This document shows, piece after piece, positions 62,323 to 64,000 of a DNA stretch of 64,000 bases; within the stretch, counting starts at the first letter, position 1, and the number at the start of each line of letters is the position of its first letter. The translations under genes and the position numbers were made by a program. The notes beneath the pieces were generated by a model. That model worked only from the letters and a program-made list of their open reading frames with translations. It was not told the DNA's origin and ran no database searches. The stretch is from Pseudoduganella namucuonensis (lineage in GTDB: Bacteria > Pseudomonadota > Gammaproteobacteria > Burkholderiales > Burkholderiaceae_D), in contig NZ_FPBO01000031.1 of assembly GCF_900116645.1 (NCBI RefSeq), forward strand, positions 43,649-107,648, in the 5' to 3' direction.

Positions 62323-64000
62323 ATGAACGACCTTTCCGCACCGAAACTCGCCACCGCGCCCGAGCAGGCCAAGCCGGCCAACAAAGTCCGTTTCGTCACC
62401 GCCGCCTCGCTGTTCGACGGCCACGACGCCTCGATCAACATCATGCGCCGCATCCTGCAGTCGAACGGCGTGGAAGTGGTGCACCTGGGCCACAACCGCT
62501 CGGTGGACGAGGTGGTCACCGCCGCGCTGGCGGAGGACGTGCAGGGCATCGCCATCTCCAGCTACCAGGGCGGCCACGTCGAATACTTCAAGTACATGCT
62601 GGACCTGCTGCGCCAGCGCGGCGGCGCCCACATCAAGGTGTTCGGCGGCGGCGGCGGCGTGATCGTGCCGGAGGAGATCGCCGACCTGCACGCCTACGGC
62701 GTGACCCGCATCTTCAGCCCGGAGGACGGCCAGCGCATGGGCCTGGTCGGCATGATCCAATGGATGGTCGAGCAATGCGACATCGACCTGTCCCAGTACT
62801 CGCCCACGGCGCTGGCGCCGCTGCGCGAAGGCCCCATCGCCGACCGCCACCGCCCGCTGGCCCAGCTGATCACCGCGCTGGAGAACGACAAGGCCTCCCC
62901 GGCGCTGCGCGCCGAACTGCTGGCCGCCGCCGAGGGCCTGCCGGTGCCCACCCTGGGCATCACCGGCACCGGCGGCGCCGGCAAGTCCTCGCTGACCGAC
63001 GAACTGATACGCCGCATCCGCCTGGACCAGGGCGACGCGCTGAACATCGCCGTGATCTCGATCGACCCGTCGCGCCGCAAATCCGGCGGCGCGCTGCTGG
63101 GCGACCGCATCCGCATGAACGCCATCAACCCGTGGGCCAAGGAAGGCGAACTGCGAAGCCGAGTCTTCATGCGCTCGCTGGCCACGCGCGAAGCCGGCTC
63201 CGAGATCTCGCAGGCGCTGCCGGACGTGATCGCCGCGTGCAAGGTCGCCGGCTTCGACCTGGTGATCGTCGAGACCTCCGGCATCGGCCAAGGCGACGCC
63301 GCCATCGTGCCGCACGTGGACGTGTCCATGTACGTGATGACGCCGGAATTCGGCGCCGCCTCGCAGCTGGAGAAGATCGACATGCTGGACTTCGCCGACT
63401 TCATCGCCATCAACAAGTTCGACCGCAAGGGCGCGCAGGACGCGCTGCGCGACGTGGCCAAGCAATACCAGCGCAACCGCGAGCTGTGGAACCAGCGCCC
63501 CGAGGAGATGCCGGTGTTCGGCACCCAGGCCTCGCGCTTCAACGACGACGGCGTCACCGCCCTGTACCAGGGCCTGCTGCCCAAGCTGGCGCAATTCGGC
63601 ATGAAGACGCAAGCCGGCGTGCTGCCGGTGGAAACGGTGCGCTTCAGCAGCGGCAGGAACGTGATCGTGCCGCCGGCGCGGGCGCGCTACCTGGCCGAGA
63701 TCTCGGACACCGTGCGCGGCTACCACAAGAACACGGCGAAACAGGTGAAACTGGCGCGCGAACGCCAGCAGTTGCGGGAATCGAAGCGCATGCTGGCCGC
63801 CGCCAAGGCCGGCCTGGACCTGGGCGCCGATTTCGACGAACTGATCGCGGAGCGCGACGGCGCCATGGAGGCCGGCGCGAAAAAACTGCTGGCGCAATGG
63901 CCGGACATGCAGGCCGCCTACGCCGGCGACGACTACGTGGTGAAAATCCGCGACAAGGAGCTGCGCACCCGGCTGGTCTCGCACACGCTGTCCGGCACCA
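62323..64000 (+). CDS. icmF: Fused isobutyryl-CoA mutase IcmF (N-terminal part, cut by window end)
   Basis: 559 residues are visible and the gene continues beyond the window. The cobalamin-binding domain has VRFVTAASLFDGHDASINIM, with the DGHD histidine region at 32-35. The MeaI/MeaB-like G-protein domain has Walker A GTGGAGKSS (~215) and INKFDRKG. The linker and the start of the mutase large subunit follow. IcmF interconverts isobutyryl-CoA and butyryl-CoA with B12 and carries its own chaperone GTPase. The start follows AAGGA. The promoter is LiuR-like, fitting branched-chain acyl-CoA metabolism together with the oxidoreductase next to it. Confidence 0.95.
   Translation, partial: MNDLSAPKLATAPEQAKPANKVRFVTAASLFDGHDASINIMRRILQSNGVEVVHLGHNRSVDEVVTAALAEDVQGIAISSYQGGHVEYFKYMLDLLRQRGGAHIKVFGGGGGVIVPEEIADLHAYGVTRIFSPEDGQRMGLVGMIQWMVEQCDIDLSQYSPTALAPLREGPIADRHRPLAQLITALENDKASPALRAELLAAAEGLPVPTLGITGTGGAGKSSLTDELIRRIRLDQGDALNIAVISIDPSRRKSGGALLGDRIRMNAINPWAKEGELRSRVFMRSLATREAGSEISQALPDVIAACKVAGFDLVIVETSGIGQGDAAIVPHVDVSMYVMTPEFGAASQLEKIDMLDFADFIAINKFDRKGAQDALRDVAKQYQRNRELWNQRPEEMPVFGTQASRFNDDGVTALYQGLLPKLAQFGMKTQAGVLPVETVRFSSGRNVIVPPARARYLAEISDTVRGYHKNTAKQVKLARERQQLRESKRMLAAAKAGLDLGADFDELIAERDGAMEAGAKKLLAQWPDMQAAYAGDDYVVKIRDKELRTRLVSHTLSGT

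Noticed and set aside
62200..63984. Minus-strand open frame antisense to icmF
   Set aside because: The icmF reading on the plus strand has clear domains; this frame has none.

Overview
The window is high-GC, densely packed chromosome of a betaproteobacterium. The gene content and order (fused indolepyruvate oxidoreductase, IcmF, SspA/SspB beside petABC, two OmpC-type porins, a gspG-to-gspC cluster) point to the Oxalobacteraceae (Massilia/Duganella/Janthinobacterium-like). That placement is inferred from gene content; no 16S gene is present. No insertion sequence, prophage or CRISPR array was seen.

Layout. 0-8.3 kb: two tandem lipid A acyltransferases, dapF, a SEL1-repeat protein, two porins, a DUF484 protein and xerC. 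8.3-13.7 kb: a zinc-type COG0523 GTPase, dksA, a STAS protein, and hslVU behind a near-consensus sigma-32 promoter. 13.8-24.9 kb, minus strand: a type II secretion cluster in the order gspG-H-I-J-K-L-M-N-D-E-F-C, mostly with 4-base ATGA-type overlaps. 24.9-31.8 kb, minus strand: a secreted amidohydrolase, moeB, ctpA, envC and gpmA. 31.8-34.8 kb, plus strand: rhodanese, grxC, secB, an SH3 protein and gpsA, a classical neighbourhood. 35.1-37.7 kb: a small accessory patch of lower GC, described below. 37.7-41.8 kb, minus strand: sspB, sspA and the cytochrome bc1 operon petABC. 41.9-45.2 kb, plus strand: mscL, a DegS-like protease, a DUF2461 protein and a GIN-domain protein. 45.3-54.6 kb, minus strand: a Tad/Flp pilus locus, then convergent diguanylate cyclase and HD-GYP genes (55-57.3 kb). 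57.4-64 kb: a LysR regulator, fused indolepyruvate ferredoxin oxidoreductase, and the start of icmF under a MerR/LiuR-like promoter.

The most interesting stretch is 35.1-37.7 kb. It holds two small secreted cysteine-rich proteins, a decayed RTX-like gene whose frame is broken by an 11-bp tandem duplication, and a two-gene operon. The operon encodes a Panacea-domain (DUF4065) protein followed, with a 4-base overlap, by a two-helix membrane protein. A perfect palindromic LexA box, CTGTATAAATATACAG, lies next to its promoter. The most economical reading is an SOS-controlled toxin-antitoxin or abortive-infection module of the Panacea type. A tRNA-Thr gene with two stem mismatches borders the patch.

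Two envelope-spanning machines, type II secretion and Tad pilus, each bring their own secretin. The c-di-GMP synthesis and degradation pair lies directly beside the Tad locus and may control it. The Tad locus also carries a non-canonical AAA+ ATPase with a YVGPAPVPL signature.
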